A stretch of 15,562 nucleotides of DNA from an uncultured Eubacteriales bacterium (GTDB lineage: Bacteria > Bacillota > Clostridia > Oscillospirales > Acutalibacteraceae): the NCBI GenBank assembly GCA_934726435.1, contig CAKVDR010000008.1, positions 1 through 15,562 on the forward strand. Direction: 5' to 3'. Within the stretch, counting starts at the first letter, position 1, and each line of letters begins with the position of its first letter. This document shows positions 6,000 to 12,930 of the stretch, one piece after another. The position numbers were made by a program, and so were the translations under genes. The notes below the pieces were generated by a model, which was not told the DNA's origin, searched no databases, and worked only from the letters and a program-made list of their open reading frames with translations.

Positions 6000-6371
6000 T
6001 TATTTATTTTCCTCTTTTTCTTGCTCCAAAGGTTGCACGGGGCTTGCTGGAGTTAAAGGTTCGGTTGGTTGTTCGGGCTGTTTGCTCGGGTCAACAGGTT
6101 TAACTGGTTCAATTGGTTTCACTGTTGGTCTTATTGGAATTGCACCGTATTTTTTTATAAATATCGCACCTGGCTTTTTTACAAACTTCCTTAAAGATTC
6201 CACGCCACCCGAAATTTTCTCTGCGGCTTCTTCGCCCAGTTTTTTTATTTCTTCTTTCTTTTCTTGGCAGTCTTGATTTAATTTTTTTAGCTTATCTTTA
6301 GCAATCTTCAACCCACCTGAAATTTTTCCTTCGCTTTTTTCATCAATCTTTTTCATTTCTTTTTCGTCCAT
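6000..6371 (-). CDS. RiPP precursor peptide 8, tandem leaders, KYGA core
   Basis: The longest precursor, 123 residues. It carries two leader copies in one frame: residues 1-20 (MDEKEMKKIDEK... ISGG) and about 37-56 ('KKEEIKKLGEEAAEKISGG'). Between them is a short segment ('LKIAKDKLKKLNQD'). The core is K73-K-Y75-G-A-I-P-I-R-P, followed by the longest Pro-rich tail ('KPIEPVKPVDPSKQPEQP' and 'PLTPASPVQP'). The layout suggests fusion of two precursor genes by recombination between leader repeats. One Cys (C35) lies between the leaders. AAAGGAG is placed 8 bases before the ATG. Confidence 0.8.
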   Translation of the reverse strand: MDEKEMKKIDEKSEGKISGGLKIAKDKLKKLNQDCQEKKEEIKKLGEEAAEKISGGVESLRKFVKKPGAIFIKKYGAIPIRPTVKPIEPVKPVDPSKQPEQPTEPLTPASPVQPLEQEKEENK

Positions 6372-6402
6372 TTTTCTTTCTCCTTTTTTCTAATTTCATA
6401 TT

Positions 6403-6678
6403 TTATTTTTTCTCTTCAGTTTGCGGCTGTGAAGCTGTTAAAGCTTCTTCAGGTTTATTCTCTTCTTTAGTTTCTTCAATTTTCTTTCCATTATAATATT
6501 TAATTAGTTCAGTCGGCAATTTAGTTACCGGGCGAACCAATGGAGCACCATAAGTCACAATGGATAACATTTTAGGGTCCACTGCTGATTTGAGTAATTT
6601 ATCTTTATCGGTGTTCATTCCGCCCGAAATCTTTTCTTCGCCCTTTTCATCAAGTTTTTTAATTTCTCTTTCGTCCAT
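6403..6678 (-). CDS. RiPP precursor peptide 9, TYGAP core
   Basis: A 91-residue peptide, the first gene of the array in the direction of transcription. Long leader class (MDEREIKKLDEK... ISGG). The core is V41-T-Y43-G-A-P-L-V-R-P, followed by 'KYYNGKK' and an acidic tail 'EALTASQPQTEEKK' like that of precursor 3. No Cys. AAAGGAGG lies 7 bases before the ATG. The ispH stop is 66 bases upstream with no terminator between. Confidence 0.8.
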   Translation of the reverse strand: MDEREIKKLDEKGEEKISGGMNTDKDKLLKSAVDPKMLSIVTYGAPLVRPVTKLPTELIKYYNGKKIEETKEENKPEEALTASQPQTEEKK

Positions 6679-6744
6679 TTCTCTTCCTCCTTTAAAAATT
6701 TGTAACTAGTTTTAAAAAATCATGTCTTTCAAATTTATTAAATT

Positions 6745-7608
6745 TCACTCCTTAAAAAATTCCGCAGTGTCTTGCAAATAAATTTTGACTTCTTCCAAAG
6801 CTTCACTTGGAGTTGATGCACCTGCGGTTATTGCTATATTTTCAAAATTATTAATTTTATACCTATCAAGTTCACTCACATTTTCAATGTGAATAACATT
6901 TGAGTTTTCAAAGCAAACTTCTCTGAGTTTGCAAGTGTTTGAACTAGCATGACCGCCAATTACTATTACTAAACCATTTGTTTTAGATAAATTTTTTGCT
7001 TCTTGTTGTCTTAAACTAGTTACATTGCAAATCGTATCATATATTTTTATGTTTGTAAAGCTTTTTTGAACAAATTCTACACATTTTTTCCATTCTACAG
7101 AAGAAAAAGTAGTTTGAGATACCATAAAGCCTTTTTCCCTACTTAAACTTTCATCACTTAAAATTTTCTCAAGTTCACCAAGGCTACCAAAAACATAACT
7201 TCTCTTTGAAAAATAACTGCGAATTCCAACCACTTCGGGATGATTCACACTTCCTGCAATTAGCAAAAATTCATTTTCAGGGTCATTTTCACTTACTATT
7301 TTGTGAATCCTTTTCACAAATTTACACGTAGCATCAATGCAATTAATCCCTCTAGATTCAGCTTCTTCCAAAATTTCTTTTTTAACTCCATGAGTCCTGA
7401 TAATTAAAATTTCATCTGCGCTAACTTCAGAAAGCGAAGAAACTGTCCTCGCGCCCTTACTTTCAAGCTCAAGAACAATTCCCGGATTATTAATTATATT
7501 TCCCATAATGCAAATTTTATTTCCTTCTTCAAGCATCTTTCTAGCTAAAGAAATCGCTTGCTTCACCCCAAAACAAAACCCTGCATTTTTAGCAACTGAT
7601 ATCTTCAA
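6745..7608 (-). CDS. ispH: 4-hydroxy-3-methylbut-2-enyl diphosphate reductase
   Basis: A 287-residue iron-sulfur enzyme that makes IPP and DMAPP in the last step of the MEP pathway. The three cluster Cys are present: C12 ('GFCFGV'), C95 ('DATC') and C194 ('TICNVT'). So are H73 in 'RTHGV', H123 and E125 in 'HPEVVG', T166-T167 in 'QTT', and S222-S223-N224. Two positions are odd. The usual 'IHNP' is 'INNP' (N40), so the conserved substrate-site His (H41 in E. coli) is Asn. 'DATCP' is 'DATCK'. The S1-domain extension found in some Clostridia is absent. The first 20 bases overlap the end of plsC, a sign of translational coupling. The start is ATG at 7608. Confidence 0.93.
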   Translation of the reverse strand: MKISVAKNAGFCFGVKQAISLARKMLEEGNKICIMGNIINNPGIVLELESKGARTVSSLSEVSADEILIIRTHGVKKEILEEAESRGINCIDATCKFVKRIHKIVSENDPENEFLLIAGSVNHPEVVGIRSYFSKRSYVFGSLGELEKILSDESLSREKGFMVSQTTFSSVEWKKCVEFVQKSFTNIKIYDTICNVTSLRQQEAKNLSKTNGLVIVIGGHASSNTCKLREVCFENSNVIHIENVSELDRYKINNFENIAITAGASTPSEALEEVKIYLQDTAEFFKE

Positions 7609-8212
7609 TTTTATCTTCCCTCAATTTTTTAATATTATCCATTATCAAATTAGTTGATTTTTTAAGTTCCTGGCGAGATTCAATATTTAAATCTGCGGAA
7701 TTTATTGCTTCACCGTAGCAAATTTTAGTCTTTTTGAAAAGTTTAACTCTGTTATTTTCGCCGCCACCGGTAATGCAAACCGGCAAAACAGCCGCACCGG
7801 ACTGAGAAGCTATTAATGTCGCACCCGAACGAGGCCTTAAAAATTCTCCTGTTTTGGAGCGAGTCCCTTCAACGAAAATGCCCAAAACTCCGCCGGATTT
7901 AGGGATTCCAAGCGCATAATTTAAAGCTTCTTTGTCACCTTTGCCTCTTTTAACAGGGAAGACGCCCACTGCACGAAGAAATTTGCTGAAAATTTTGCTT
8001 TTGAAAAGCTCTTGCTTGGCCATGAACTGAATCGGAACTTGGTGCGTTAAAGCCAAATATATCGGGTCTACATTCGAAAGATGATTCGAACAAATCACAT
8101 ATCCACCCGAAAGATTTTTTATGTTTTCCGTTCCACTCACGTCATATGGGAAAAAGAATTTGATAAATGGCCTGATTGCCGAAACGCAAATTCTATATAG
8201 TTTTTCGTTCAT
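7589..8212 (-). CDS. plsC: 1-acyl-sn-glycerol-3-phosphate acyltransferase
   Basis: A 207-residue acyltransferase that adds the second acyl chain to lysophosphatidic acid to give phosphatidic acid at the membrane. The catalytic 'NHLSNVDP' (NHx4D, about residues 43-50) and the substrate-binding 'FVEGTRS' (about residues 113-119) are intact. 'GVFPVKRG' and a Pro-containing block 'AAVLPVCITGG' complete the family pattern. The ATG shares one base with the cmk stop (TAATG), and the end overlaps ispH, so cmk-plsC-ispH is one tightly coupled operon, an order common in Clostridia. Confidence 0.92.
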   Translation of the reverse strand: MNEKLYRICVSAIRPFIKFFFPYDVSGTENIKNLSGGYVICSNHLSNVDPIYLALTHQVPIQFMAKQELFKSKIFSKFLRAVGVFPVKRGKGDKEALNYALGIPKSGGVLGIFVEGTRSKTGEFLRPRSGATLIASQSGAAVLPVCITGGGENNRVKLFKKTKICYGEAINSADLNIESRQELKKSTNLIMDNIKKLREDKIEDISC

Positions 8213-8853
8213 TAAAAATTCCTCGCAATGTTACAAATTTTTTCAACAGTTTGCTCCAAAGAAATATCTGAATTATCAATCAAAATTGCATCACTCGCCA
8301 TTTTAAGCGGTGCGATTTCTCTGTGGGTGTCTTGATAATCTCTTTTTTTCAAATCTTCCAAAATGTTTTCAAACGGAACTACTCTTCTAAGCTGGTTAAA
8401 TCTTCTCATAGCTCGATTTTCAGGCGATGCAGTTAGAAAAATTTTAATTTCAGCATTCGGCATAACAACTGTGCCGATATCTCTTCCATCCATCACACAA
8501 TTTTCATTTTTTGCAAGTTTTCTTTGAAACTCAAGGAGAAAATCTCTAACCTCAGGGTACTTCGAAATTTTAGAAGTCATTTTGGAAATTTCTTCATCTC
8601 TTATTTTGTCTGTTACATTCTCGCCACTTAAAAAAACATTGAATTTTCCGTCTATGTTTTTAGCTTTTAAATCAATATTTTTAAGGGCGTTTTTAATATT
8701 TTCTTCTGAAATTTTGTTTGATTTAAAATAATAAGCTACTGCTCTATAAAGCGCCCCTGTGTCAATGCTCGTGAAACCGAGATTTTGAGCCACCAATTTC
8801 GAAACGCTGCTTTTCCCGGAACCTGCCGGGCCATCAATCGCAATACAAATCAT
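8212..8853 (-). CDS. cmk: Cytidylate kinase
   Basis: A 213-residue kinase that phosphorylates CMP and dCMP with ATP. The Walker A loop 'GPAGSGKSS' is at 8-16, followed by 'DTGALYRAVAYY', the CMP-binding 'MDGRDIGTVV', the LID-type 'RR..QLRR' region and the C-terminal 'RDYQDTHREIAPL'. Length and motif order are typical. It is the first gene of cmk-plsC-ispH. It is preceded by a promoter at 8949-8976 and has a GGTAGGAG-type ribosome binding site. Confidence 0.95.
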   Translation of the reverse strand: MICIAIDGPAGSGKSSVSKLVAQNLGFTSIDTGALYRAVAYYFKSNKISEENIKNALKNIDLKAKNIDGKFNVFLSGENVTDKIRDEEISKMTSKISKYPEVRDFLLEFQRKLAKNENCVMDGRDIGTVVMPNAEIKIFLTASPENRAMRRFNQLRRVVPFENILEDLKKRDYQDTHREIAPLKMASDAILIDNSDISLEQTVEKICNIARNF

Positions 8854-8895
8854 GTTTTATCTCCTACCTTGTTTAATTATTCTGAATATAAATTT

Positions 8896-8921
8896 AGATT
8901 CTAGCCAAACGTCTAGAACCT
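8896..8921 (-). promoter_or_regulatory. Stem-loop in the cmk leader
   Basis: AGATTCTAG (8896-8904) and CTAGAACCT (8913-8921) form a 9-bp inverted repeat with one G-U pair around an 8-base loop. It lies between the promoter and the cmk start, so it will be in the 5' untranslated RNA. No T run follows in the direction of transcription, so it is not a terminator. It could be a regulator site or an RNA-stability element. Confidence 0.4.
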
Positions 8922-8948
8922 AATAAAAACTAATATTATTACAAACAA

Positions 8949-8976
8949 ATTATATCACTAAAATGAAAAATTTCAA
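8949..8976 (-). promoter_or_regulatory. Extended -10 promoter for cmk-plsC-ispH
   Basis: On the minus strand: -35 TTGAAA (8971-8976), a 16-base spacer ending in the extended -10 dinucleotide TG, and a perfect TATAAT (8949-8954). It begins just 2 bases after the potD stop codon. The peptide array downstream of ispH has no equally good promoter, so this promoter may also feed it. Confidence 0.8.
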
Positions 8977-8978
8977 CT

Positions 8979-10148
8979 TTAACTTTTCTTTTTTCTTCGC
9001 TTTTGAATCATCCAGCTAACTAAATAAGCTCCCATAAAAAGAGCTAAAATCAAACCAAGCACCCACGGTTCTGAAGAAACACCGCCAGCCTTGACTTCAA
9101 CCCAAAGTTTATCCATGCATTCGTTTACATCTGCAGGGAGATTCACGAAAATCTGGGATTTATCCAAAACTTCTTTTTCAGGGTAAAAAATCTTGTTATT
9201 TTTCGTTTGTTCATCAAGAAGATTAAAAGCCTCTTTTTGAGGGGTTGAATAGCCCGTGTGTTTAACATTCGAAAGCGCAATATCAGTCCTGCACATAAAA
9301 TTTATGTATTTTTCAGCCAAAGTTTTATGTTTTGAATTTTTCGGAATGCAAAGGCTGTCAACAAACCTCGTGCTGCCGCTTTTTGGAATAACGAAACCTA
9401 TATCGGAACTGTTTTTTATAATCGTTGCGGCATCGCCAGCATAGTAAGGCGCCAAAACGGCTTCGTGATTTTCAATTTTATTAAAAATTTGGTCCATAAC
9501 ATAGGCTTGAACCAAAGGCTTCTGAGCAACGAGCTCATTCGCAGCTTGCTTTAATTCATCGAGGTTTTTGGTGTTAACGGAATAACCAAGCCTCAAAAGC
9601 GAAATTGCAAAGCTATCTCTGGCATTGTCAAACATAAGAATTCTATTTTTATATTTTTCATTCCAAAGAATATCCCAAGTCACTTCTTCGGGTTTAATTT
9701 CGTTTTTATCGTAAAAAATCCCAACCATACCCCACATATAAGGAACGGAATATTCATTTTTAGGGTCGAAATTAAGCGATTTAAAATCTTCGTTTATTAG
9801 ATTATAATTCGGAATATTCGAAAAATCCAATTTTTCTATCATGCCATTTTCAATGAGCTTTGAAACCATATAATCCGAAGGAATTATAACATCATAGTCC
9901 GAACCGCCGCTATAAAGCTTTGCAAAAAGTTCTTCGTTATTCTGAAAAGTTTTGTAGTTAACTTTAATTCCGGTTTCTTCAGTGAATTTTTTATTAACAT
10001 CAATGTTTCCGTCAACTCCGTTGGAAATGAACTCACCCCAGCTGTAAACATTTATGCATTCTTCATTTTTTTTGTTACTGCTTAGGTGAAAAATCATTAT
10101 GGCGGACAATATAATCAACGAAAAAATTGCAAAAAAATACTTTTTCAC
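8979..10148 (-). CDS. potD: Spermidine/putrescine-binding protein with C-terminal membrane anchor
   Basis: A 389-residue extracellular solute-binding protein of the polyamine ABC importer. The mature domain shows the family pattern: 'INVYSWGEFI', 'YDVIIPSDYMV', 'YSVPYMWGMVGIFYD', 'TGYSTPQKEA'. The N terminus is a basic-hydrophobic signal segment (1-23) but lacks a lipobox Cys at its end; the nearest Cys is in 'NEECIN'. Instead, residues about 359-381 form a hydrophobic helix followed by 'QKRRKKKS', so the protein is probably held at the membrane by its C terminus. The start is GTG at 10148, with AGGAG about 12 bases upstream. It is last in potABCD. Confidence 0.9.
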   Translation of the reverse strand: MKKYFFAIFSLIILSAIMIFHLSSNKKNEECINVYSWGEFISNGVDGNIDVNKKFTEETGIKVNYKTFQNNEELFAKLYSGGSDYDVIIPSDYMVSKLIENGMIEKLDFSNIPNYNLINEDFKSLNFDPKNEYSVPYMWGMVGIFYDKNEIKPEEVTWDILWNEKYKNRILMFDNARDSFAISLLRLGYSVNTKNLDELKQAANELVAQKPLVQAYVMDQIFNKIENHEAVLAPYYAGDAATIIKNSSDIGFVIPKSGSTRFVDSLCIPKNSKHKTLAEKYINFMCRTDIALSNVKHTGYSTPQKEAFNLLDEQTKNNKIFYPEKEVLDKSQIFVNLPADVNECMDKLWVEVKAGGVSSEPWVLGLILALFMGAYLVSWMIQKRRKKKS

Positions 10149-10169
10149 AGATTTCTTATTCTCCTAATC

Positions 10170-10970
10170 CTAAATTTTTCGAGATTTCAAAGATTTATCT
10201 TTTTCTTTTCTCAAATTAATTATCAAGAGCAATGCAAACACCACTAAAAACAGCAAACTCGAAAGCGCATTTATTTCCGGGCTGACGATTTTTCTCGTCA
10301 TGGAATAAACAGTTATTGGAAGAGTTTGAGTGGTTCCGCCGGTGAAATAACTTATAACAAAATCATCAATCGACATTGTGAAAGAAATAATAAGTCCGGT
10401 TACAACCCCCGAAATTATTTGTGGCAAAACAACTTTAAAAAAAGCCTGAGCCGAATTGCAGCCTAAGTCTTGAGCAGCTTCATAGATATTTGAATCCATC
10501 TGGCGAAGCTTCGGCATAATCGAAAGAATGGTATAAGGCAAACAAAAAGTGGTGTGAGCACAAATTAACGTGAAAAGCCCAGGCTTAAAAATTCCAAGGT
10601 TATTGTGAAGAAAAACAAACATAAGCATGAGCGAAATGCCCGTAACAATTTCAGGATTTATAAGAGGAATATTCGTCAGGCTCATAACCGCACTGCGAGT
10701 AATCTTTTTGCTTCTAACAATTCCGATAGAAGCCACCAAACCAAGAACAGTTGCAAGCAAAGAAGAAACCCCGGCGATGATCAAAGTATTGTAAAAAGCG
10801 CTGAGAATTTCTTGGTTTTCAAAAAGCCTAAAATACCACTTGAAAGTAAACCCAGCCCAAATGACCCTGCTTTTTGAATTGTTAAAAGAGAAAATCATTA
10901 AAACAAAAATAGGCAAATATAAAAAAGTAAGCACCAAATATACATAAATTTTACTCAGTATTTTTTTCAA
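10170..10970 (-). CDS. potC: Spermidine/putrescine ABC transporter permease PotC
   Basis: A 266-residue inner-membrane permease with about six helices. The cytoplasmic EAA loop that docks on the ATPase is 'EAAQDLGCNSAQAFFKVVLP', followed by 'SMDDFVISYFTGG', which is typical of PotC. The start is TTG at 10970, supported by a strong GGAGG 7 bases upstream; no ATG fits as well. It follows potB by 17 bases and pairs with PotB to form the translocation pore. Confidence 0.92.
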   Translation of the reverse strand: MKKILSKIYVYLVLTFLYLPIFVLMIFSFNNSKSRVIWAGFTFKWYFRLFENQEILSAFYNTLIIAGVSSLLATVLGLVASIGIVRSKKITRSAVMSLTNIPLINPEIVTGISLMLMFVFLHNNLGIFKPGLFTLICAHTTFCLPYTILSIMPKLRQMDSNIYEAAQDLGCNSAQAFFKVVLPQIISGVVTGLIISFTMSIDDFVISYFTGGTTQTLPITVYSMTRKIVSPEINALSSLLFLVVFALLLIINLRKEKDKSLKSRKI

Positions 10971-10987
10971 TGTTTTACCTCCTTCCT

Positions 10988-11809
10988 TTAAAAAACTGTT
11001 CTTTCTTTTTCGTCGCTGCTGTCAATGCATTTCATAATTCCCATGCACAGCATGATGATAATCATTAAAATAAGCGAAATGCACGAACCTAAGTAAGGAT
11101 TATATGTATTGCCTAAAAACTGCATTTCAATAAGGTCACCGATGACTAAAATGGAGCCTCCGCCAAGCATTTTTGAAATTATAAACGTGCTAACCGACGG
11201 AACAAAAACCATAGTAAACCCAGAAACTATCCCCGGCGTGCTAAGCGGGAAGATAACCTTAGTGAAAACTTTCAATTTATCCGCCCCGAGGTCTTCGGCA
11301 GCCTCAATGACTTTTTTGTCTATCTTCGTGAGAACAGTGTAAATAGGAAGAATCATATACGGCAAAAAGTTGTAAACCATCCCGAGCATCACCGCACCGG
11401 GAGTATTTATCATGTGAAGTTTCGAAATTCCAAAAATCGAAAGAAACCTGTTTATAAGACCGTTGTATTCAAGAAGGGTCATCCATGCGTAAGTTCTTAA
11501 CAAAAAGCTAGTCCACATGGGTATCATAAGCAGCATTATGAATATATTTTGATGATGCTTTTTTATTTTAGAAATGAAATAAGCCGCAGGATAACCAATC
11601 ACCAAGCAAATCACGGTAGAAACCGCGCCAATCCAAATTGATCTTAAAAATACGCCCGAATATTTCGACGCTTCAATTAAATTTGCAAAAGTGAAGTTGC
11701 CGCTCGAATCCGTGAAAGAAAAAACGATAACCAAAATTAAAGGAACAACCGTGAAAATTATCATCCAAAGCAGGTAAGGAAAAAGACACCATTTGTTTTT
11801 CAATTTCAT
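10988..11809 (-). CDS. potB: Spermidine/putrescine ABC transporter permease PotB
   Basis: A 273-residue permease with about six membrane helices. The EAA loop reads 'EAAEDLGADKLKVFTKVIFP', and 'SFLLRTYAWMTLL' is a family signature. The ATG at 11809 overlaps the potA stop (ATGA), which suggests coupled translation. An in-frame TTG at 11803 is 7 bases after GGGGAGG, whereas the ATG almost touches that site, so the protein may really begin at TTG; the two forms differ by two residues. Confidence 0.92.
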   Translation of the reverse strand: MKLKNKWCLFPYLLWMIIFTVVPLILVIVFSFTDSSGNFTFANLIEASKYSGVFLRSIWIGAVSTVICLVIGYPAAYFISKIKKHHQNIFIMLLMIPMWTSFLLRTYAWMTLLEYNGLINRFLSIFGISKLHMINTPGAVMLGMVYNFLPYMILPIYTVLTKIDKKVIEAAEDLGADKLKVFTKVIFPLSTPGIVSGFTMVFVPSVSTFIISKMLGGGSILVIGDLIEMQFLGNTYNPYLGSCISLILMIIIMLCMGIMKCIDSSDEKERTVF

Positions 11810-12930
11810 TCCTCCCCTGCAGAAGTGAAGTGATGTTGCTCTTCATAAAATTCATCACTAAACGCACTGTAATCGCCAATTTCAGAAGAATAAAGCGATG
11901 TTTTCATAATATGAATGTCGTCAGGTTCAATAACAAGGCCAATTTCATCGCCAGTTTCTTGATTTTCAATTGTTTGAATCATCCATTTAAATCCATTCAC
12001 ATCAACTATTATTTCATTGTGGACACCTTTGAAAGTAACTGAAGTAACCACGCCTGAAATATCGCCATTTTCCGGCGAAACAACTTTGATATCCTCCGGG
12101 CGAATAACCACGTCAACACTGCTCATTTTTTCGAAGCCTTTATCGAGGCATTTAAACTCTTTGTCTGAAAATTTAACTTTGAAATCTTCAATCATAATAC
12201 CAGGAACAATGTTACTTTCACCAATGAAATCCGCAACAAAAGCATTTTGCGGCTCGTTGTAAATATCTTTTGGAGTGCCAATTTGCTGAATTGTTCCTTT
12301 GTCCATAACCACAACGCTATCCGACATCGAAAGCGCTTCTTCTTGGTCATGCGTTACTAAAATAAAAGTAATTCCCGTTTTTTGATGAATGCTTTTAAGC
12401 TCTGACTGCATGTCCTTTCTGAGCTTTAAGTCAAGCGCGCCTAAAGGCTCATCGAGCAAGAGGACTTTTGGATTATTCGCAAGCGCTCTCGCTATTGCAA
12501 CCCTTTGCTGCTGCCCGCCGGAAAGAAAATCAACGTCACGATTTATGTAAGCTTCAAGGTTAACCATCCTGAGCATTTCTTTAACCTTTTCCCTGATTTC
12601 TTCCTCAGGCTTTTTCTGAATTCTCAGCCCAAAAGCCACGTTTTCATAAACGTTAAGATGAGGAAAAAGCGCATATTTCTGGAAAATCGTGTTAACTTCA
12701 CGCTTGTGCGCGGGAACATTGTTAATGTTTTTTCCTTTAAAAAACAAATTGCCGCTGTCAGGCTTCAAAAAGCCGGCAATTATCCTCAAAGTTGTGGTTT
12801 TGCCGCAACCTGAAGGCCCAAGAAGAGTAACGAACTCCCCTTCTTTAATATTTAAACTCAAATCTTTGAGTATCACATCTCCGCCGAATGATACACTGAT
12901 TTTGTCAAGTCTAATCAATGATGATTCCAT
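11806..12930 (-). CDS. potA: Spermidine/putrescine ABC transporter ATPase PotA
   Basis: A 374-residue ATPase that powers the PotBC channel. It shows Walker A 'GPSGCGKTT', Q-loop 'IFQKYALFPHLNVYENV', signature 'LSGGQQQR', Walker B 'VLLLDEPLGALD', and H-loop 'VTHDQEEAL'. A C-terminal TOBE-type regulatory domain follows from about residue 240 ('VVIRPEDIKV'). The last 25 or so residues are acidic and His-containing ('YEEQHHFTSAGEE') and unlike the core. The ATG at 12930 lacks a Shine-Dalgarno sequence directly upstream; a short leader ORF (12915-12965) with its own binding site overlaps it, so potA may be translated by coupling. Confidence 0.94.
   Translation of the reverse strand: MESSLIRLDKISVSFGGDVILKDLSLNIKEGEFVTLLGPSGCGKTTTLRIIAGFLKPDSGNLFFKGKNINNVPAHKREVNTIFQKYALFPHLNVYENVAFGLRIQKKPEEEIREKVKEMLRMVNLEAYINRDVDFLSGGQQQRVAIARALANNPKVLLLDEPLGALDLKLRKDMQSELKSIHQKTGITFILVTHDQEEALSMSDSVVVMDKGTIQQIGTPKDIYNEPQNAFVADFIGESNIVPGIMIEDFKVKFSDKEFKCLDKGFEKMSSVDVVIRPEDIKVVSPENGDISGVVTSVTFKGVHNEIIVDVNGFKWMIQTIENQETGDEIGLVIEPDDIHIMKTSLYSSEIGDYSAFSDEFYEEQHHFTSAGEE

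Larger units (their letters stand above)
4257..6678 (-). repeat. Dispersed 60-bp leader-coding repeats
   Basis: Six direct copies of about 60 bp encode the long leader ((S/D)EKEIKKLDEK-x-EEKISGG). They lie at 4257-4316, 4790-4849, 5026-5085, 6204-6263 (internal, in precursor 8), 6312-6371 and 6619-6678. The central bases coding for KEIKKLDEK are almost unchanged between copies. All have the same orientation, so they can recombine to add, delete or fuse precursor genes. Precursors 2 and 7 share a separate shorter leader repeat. Confidence 0.85.

Noticed and set aside
5854..6276. A plus-strand 140-residue frame with Gly-rich, collagen-like repeats
   Set aside because: It is antisense to precursors 7 and 8; the Gly repeats are the complement of their Pro codons, and it has no ribosome binding site.
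4257..6678. Regularly recurring near-identical blocks that could look like a CRISPR array
   Set aside because: The 60-bp blocks are leader-coding, spaced unevenly (about 110-1120 bp), and each is preceded by a ribosome binding site.
4032..6678. Sactipeptide, ranthipeptide or lanthipeptide assignment
   Set aside because: Only three of nine peptides contain any Cys, one each and at unrelated positions, and no lanthionine synthetase is present.
6679..6744. A dedicated promoter for the precursor operon (TTGAAA with an 18-base spacer to TAGTTA)
   Set aside because: The -10 match is poor; it is too weak to list as a feature, although a real start there is not excluded.
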